Assembly: GCA_017410325.1 (NCBI GenBank) | Contig: JAFQRA010000027.1 | Span: forward strand, 1 to 64,000 | Length of the DNA: 64,000 bases | Source of the DNA: Clostridia bacterium | Lineage (GTDB): Bacteria > Bacillota > Clostridia > Oscillospirales > Acutalibacteraceae | Direction: 5' to 3' | Shown: positions 63,301-64,000 of the stretch, piece after piece | Numbering within the stretch: the first letter of the stretch is position 1 | Layout of the letters: every line of letters begins with the position of its first letter | Notes under the pieces: model-generated | What the model saw: only the letters and a program-made list of their open reading frames with translations | The model's database searches: none | What the model was told of the DNA's origin: nothing | Translations under genes and position numbers: made by a program

Positions 63301-64000
63301 TGTCGCATACGCTACCAGTATATTTCCTATCGCCACGCCGCCGCGACAAAATGTATTGTTTAATTCGGACCTCAACTGACCCGAAATAACAATGTCCTTC
63401 AGTAAATCAGTCGGGCGGTTATTCGTTGCCGTAGCATTCGCAATTTCCCAACCGCAAGCAAGTACTATGCTGCCGATAGCACCTCCGATACAATCTGTAC
63501 CGACTATGCTTCCGCCAAAAACACTTTCCTTTAAAGAAGTAGTCATTAAATAAGTTGCAGTAGTAAGCGCCGCTCCGAAACCGGAAAGCATACCTATGAA
63601 TCCGCCGGTACCGACTCGTACTTGTTGCTGACCGCTCTGAGTACTTGAAAGTGCAGTAATAGCCATATCTGCCTTTTTTGACTCAATAGATGCGTAAACC
63701 GTGTTGTTAGCTAACGATAATTGTATAGCTGTACCTTTAAGCTGGAAGCCATAACCTAATATACCGCCTGTTGCAGCTTGGAAATTTGTAGTATTATTTT
63801 TAGCAGGAATGGTATTCAATATTTTTGATGCTTCATCAACATTACAAAAATCGATCACAAGGTCAATAACATAGCTTTTCGTGCTAGTAACATTTGTGCC
63901 AAGAATACCACCAACGCCGGCATAACGACTGGTAACTAAAATATTGGAATTAGCGTATGCGGCCGGGAAACAATCATCCAATGTTTTTACGGTAGTTGCA
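51382..64000 (-). CDS. Giant GLUG-repeat surface protein, N-terminus beyond window
   Basis: The frame is open from the right edge to TGA at 51382, giving over 4,200 residues with the true start off the window. About thirty GG(L/I/V/F)(V/I/A)G motifs (e.g. VGGLVGSA, VGGLVGYA) followed by NC/DC-V-x-G turns mark GLUG-type repeats, expected to fold as right-handed beta-helix. Several modules restart with a lead-in such as PFQVSEPKHFAVVRV (near 57,860), YPIATERQLNALSRY (near 56,290) and YQISAPEHVIALSYY (near 52,970). Beta-sandwich-like linkers lie between (near 60,690; 54,850). The last ~140 residues look Ig-like and end DITVQAVSVDTWGV...FGLFR. There is no LPxTG or membrane anchor. Adhesin or matrix scaffold is inferred. 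Confidence 0.85.
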   Translation of the reverse strand, partial: ATTVKTLDDCFPAAYANSNILVTSRYAGVGGILGTNVTSTKSYVIDLVIDFCNVDEASKILNTIPAKNNTTNFQAATGGILGYGFQLKGTAIQLSLANNTVYASIESKKADMAITALSSTQSGQQQVRVGTGGFIGMLSGFGAALTTATYLMTTSLKESVFGGSIVGTDCIGGAIGSIVLACGWEIANATATNNRPTDLLKDIVISGQLRSELNNTFCRGGVAIGNILVAYATPAIGTTSIGCYNGKDMTQTFSGIYFSSLTIDTSVFPVFSCVGAKSTTAAANTPFLPNTKKKLIECYIDVNTQSDNATYQIAAPDNTFESTSTEFTVGSSADSTYAAPVVSRGDLFSFENTATPSYWKSSNSSIVAVSDTAPYNNVLVTPKRENPNPITISIDYQGTLTSSSDSSWSVPVRLPVGFKIYSTASKGLDFVDTDSGRYYLITEPLDFYEIKSGESYWLKNDIVFDAESFEANHDFDGGYSNSNVFTGEFASPPKGTYKINGNSDNTFYADGNPRTITGIKFKPVTIGSYTASALFAQADGATFKNFNLVDVSSTGSADYAASVAAVINGSLTAENITAENVNISGAKYSGGLFGGMFNAADVDVPWSVSNCQVKGTRTEDATGYTYSSNISGINGAAGIAVHTDRSAASFSDVKVSGCFISQYSETVDSTYDNGAAGISLAFSGEISSSSAQSRNTVENSYVVGEIAAGAVMRTYTSSAANAFSSAGINAQVYSNVPLSISSVDIKSTTIEGNHTLAPTTSTNQLIASGGILARVDSSYVEHSISDCTLDAATTVMAPYGVGGILGCFEETVQGEYDNRVFGITITDCDVEATIKMTIGKIIKGSSNTYQFYNMGAGGVIGAFSAFSNLTETNISNCKVTGVISGASAVGGIIGAIWTNYSENAPATFRLDNMDSHFVENCIVSAEFKNTAGEDSFVNSTPATGIIVGHILNASTGESNTLFRPAADSGFESDFSNQPFYNIYYSGHKYPQYGTYLFGIANMSASTKISLNYCASGTNNAYACYTDYAYDMDYVYSRKVSTDKSVVIGTGIDSTYHNVLFSDVYRVQQKESEEDGIWVIDSRTLGSGLIFNLSDFIFNTSPLGDEESEVTYRFETGASLSEFTLSASAGSTQSSEAVLEKVTATSSSIKVEEGGVSGEYILSAVNTLTKTLVFDLVFVYSNGLELVAPFRIEVSDGDYYFTDNGDGSKNYYIFNAANLNSTMQLTLGENDNVIQCFDVFWTLDNADIKNAVNDYTNDTTLAQAFAGVEFNGTDIVTLLESVQHPNPEYDQALGNAENLSIREYLGLANNESLGDVTLRRLVKEINLISFGTYGDKAASTLYEKDFAGNYVVLRSVTSGKSTGLTDEGEYYSVYGLELHAVNVSAKESDDTYTGLFKSLVSGARITGLTFVNPRIEVVGAKADENFAGVLAGTASGATIKDVSVERYAQGDKAYISSIRWMTAASTNVGGIVGKADSATTIDNAKVSGLDVVGASIASSNSNVITTVMAGGIAGVSDATVTDPCVTDSRILIERNDRYRSYYLSYAGGIAASATGTVSGATVSNTVMRDCTCAVIAQDDEHENPYSTYSCEDTALVADRIGGIAAFTGGSLTVSDAAVTGITVRAFDIAGGIIAEVTDNANAEVSVTNSSVGPIKVAQGDDIPSDIRVYGSSNAASGSALRRYTNVAGGAVGSIDNLKLLNIDSFSFDGYVGTYSYDNLNKNCTAGGIIGFVTDRLTTLDAIRIYNSTVSGEVSGYRANKTGNMATYLGAAGGIIGKINTTVVKSTADKMVSDCVMGAEVNLYNNVSGTSVNAKLADPAHSASTNVGKILGALVSAVTDGETTSSNFALEITQEEEISNYFDRIYVSSYPQDIVAYGSKDLYASQDFSPFTTYTDINKVINTETGETTGALAVGGLDFSATPAPEYTEDEYSELAIIPIEKGVAGNATRAFRVKHKAITFGGTNSIEFEGTASIVAETDIENASIDITTEKTLVENGDYYYGTLHIDQVTTDIIGEIVMDYSYGLQINVQFIGMDIKGNGSEIKPFQVSEPKHFAVVRVLRDKSYIQTKDIDFISQYSYSEEVSSPLWATAEGFDPIGTANAPFIGSYDGQGNLITNLYISRKDTDNVGLFGYVKGTAEKQASISNVHIEIAGEMSLCFNDKDVSDTTVVYGNVTGRNNVGGLVGSAVNAVITNCSVVKGNVVGSSAVGGLVGNAAASTFVSDFTSTTAFAYCDLGTNTPGSKTVGGLVGTASGSLNINNCFTLGYAALDTYDNNYGAVGGFVGYVQDSAKLVIDNAFVGAGISDSYGSGSGVSYYGLTVGTAANNAQVSASNVFVSSTSASGESVLIDTVKSVVNPILGTTNGAAIGENVRFDSGLNGTLPNRREANAQPAEFSLSGITIGVGADEDSYTAAYVDFASVEIRVAEVEKTDRLVEYTTADEKVSKYQPGGLFYPVTVIGDGLTLKSSVIDDADKSDYPEEMDIDLYGNGDSKNTDFLFKDTENGTTVYTNIFVFTALPLKGEYKGEPHDNGELLYNSSLPYFTVEKTVDKYSLYRKVTYPLQVKNEDDGNRVYPIATERQLNALSRYESNGEYNEGNTFTSFPLNANYAIIENITLGNYSFKPITGFTGILNGKEHTVSNVNITGTDKVGFFSELSKGAVKNLRLEVDSVVGNNYVGGLVGYIGAAEGNRLSTLTISNCSVSSYNENSKVTGNEYVGGLVGYAVAGGDTNEPTAGIFDVSTDITVEGTNVVGGLAGCSEMYITNCYSTGDVNASINASGDTPRGIGGLVGVLADSTENGAYEKDDKNDPALLNSSFSSSAVNVSSVSGYNARGNGVGGLVGNVTQGTSIATVFSSGSVRFCYDENVTHPDCVNTPALGIGGLVGVLNSETTEVYSAASVTAKVGNLTAASVVGIGGVIGVSNAHLQSAYSSGSTLGETTTTSQEIADYNYNYGVGGVIGLVSGNGLESSNLYFDHNASAVSDDTVGKVTAGVLNAPESIGSKSTKEFTQVPEHNYLGGNFKFTTGAYPYLSNFFEDTVSLVIRFNALLSIVAVEIDERDTSAINGDGISMAMTVPTDVPHDGVVYTYGFEADNSLGNSATSIVDTATNTLSVQRTSNTKEPANFVITISKVDGETTDGNVVYSEVASRPFSRVTAEMLGTEEKPYLVASQTDLEHVAMSGDESRDATGLYAQWNTQLDSNGTEITGNKVHYRLMGYVNLNESDDKLYNRSFSTLDYGYSLDGNGYAIRNLTTTLAATLDANSSISNITFENVEFESNESLVGTLDGSAVGVNVFGKASGSNVAGIAGTVGERGLVEGCISAVDYTNSGEDAVAQSNVAGLALTNNGTINMSASVGDISGKNLTNASALVGTNSGEIKNSFTMGDIILDNPVGVVSGFVGTNNGTIDACYTRCNFKVTNVADGLTIGSFAGANSGSITASFAAGLFDVRKADASPATLNGIFVAQNSGSLKDVMFDKQLSGTCFKDIFTYAESTSDIITMSNHNALCSAEGYTRATQADGTTSKNDEYPQLSVILATANSEDEVTVRMYRALRSYSQLSATTAVVANDNYIDNIAAGSSTTQLTHGMMSWVISGTVASSAIIDGHRVLIANSWDEIKELENKSAIATATLAIEDFYNVDDYAKLSDTINLYFTVDDDGANPNFASGNGSEKSKYQISAPEHVIALSYYGKNASSFFEMTDDIDMKNVDWNNSYINIFKANLDGKGFVISNVEIPETGANAFIGSLEGGSISNLGLTGIKVTTDTKDASALLAARALNNAGVKNCVVIGELVAPTGSNVGALFGETDGATTIDGCVVSGKIDSQAASVGGLVGTAMEGTVITNCLSTALVKGSNTEGTATGGVLGKGTAEVINTVVAGNVKGAVTGNFAGNGADVEVENSYYDKQLSTVDGGETASTTHFLTAGAPDGAFGNDMAWIDGFAGYPVHKNFANGTFSFFVLETDASGEEVRTEMTGEYGDAFENAVKLASAAVVFATGIGAGTSTTFTTATPTLITGAQLGVSGLAASQSNQFLKAETDRWTTETSNMALGQVYDGELTYTLGSMTRYVDVAVGKKVNTVNYKINGLTGGAHSILSAITGNGGSATAATAFDSAQQGVLCNNMVFTYEIDGDYAQLFRVETQLPDGYVQGEVTVVFNDLQTTTVTGYTNENGIAYIAVPTSIGVFDTIDITVQAVSVDTWGVRNLFGLFR

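Overview
The window looks like a chromosomal segment from an anaerobic, gut-type Clostridia genome (Bacillota, probably Oscillospirales-like). Supporting signs are the Firmicutes gene order miaB-ricA-mutS-mutL-miaA, a sepF/divIVA division cluster, a rubrerythrin, an Fe-S fumarate hydratase subunit, strong AGGAGG ribosome sites and many intergenic palindromic repeats. The genus cannot be fixed from sequence reading alone. No rRNA, tRNA or CRISPR array was seen.

Layout. 1-910: the start-proximal part of an IS110-family element running off the left edge, with a structured leader that could encode its bridge RNA. 911-7.6 kb: a membrane-anchored metallophosphoesterase, a PHP-domain phosphoesterase, a six-hairpin glycosidase-like protein, two XRE regulators and a PAP2 phosphatase. 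7.7-14.1 kb: small accessory genes, including a methyltransferase behind a leader-peptide attenuator, an AAC(6')-type aminoglycoside acetyltransferase, a second GNAT, an aldo/keto reductase, a sugar acetyltransferase and class II fructose-bisphosphate aldolase. 14.1-18.4 kb: a lipoprotein/PHP pair, then tcdA coupled to a GH30 glycosidase.

18.4-33.9 kb is one long minus-strand housekeeping run read from a good promoter near 33.92 kb: miaB, ricA-like, mutS, mutL, miaA, a HlyD-like protein, yggS, sepF, an unusually acidic DivIVA protein, lspA, an RluD-type pseudouridine synthase, split transketolase, a small DivIVA-like protein and the beta part of fumarate hydratase. 34.0-39.7 kb (plus strand) carries iolG-iolD-iolE for myo-inositol breakdown, then a PHP protein and a class I mannose-6-phosphate isomerase. 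39.8-45.4 kb holds small membrane proteins, a membrane-spanning MerR regulator with a textbook MerR operator, a repeat-rich gene-free stretch, a peptidase E homologue and rubrerythrin.

45.4-64 kb is the most interesting part: a minus-strand run of at least ten tightly packed genes. It begins off the right edge with a giant (over 4,200 residue) surface protein built from about thirty GLUG-like beta-helix repeats. It continues with three different SipW/ER-type signal peptidases interleaved with small exported proteins that carry TasA/camelysin-like signal sequences (hydrophobic stretch ending in AWF, AWY or AWL). I infer a dedicated export and assembly system for a surface fibre or matrix, with the giant protein as a likely cargo or partner.
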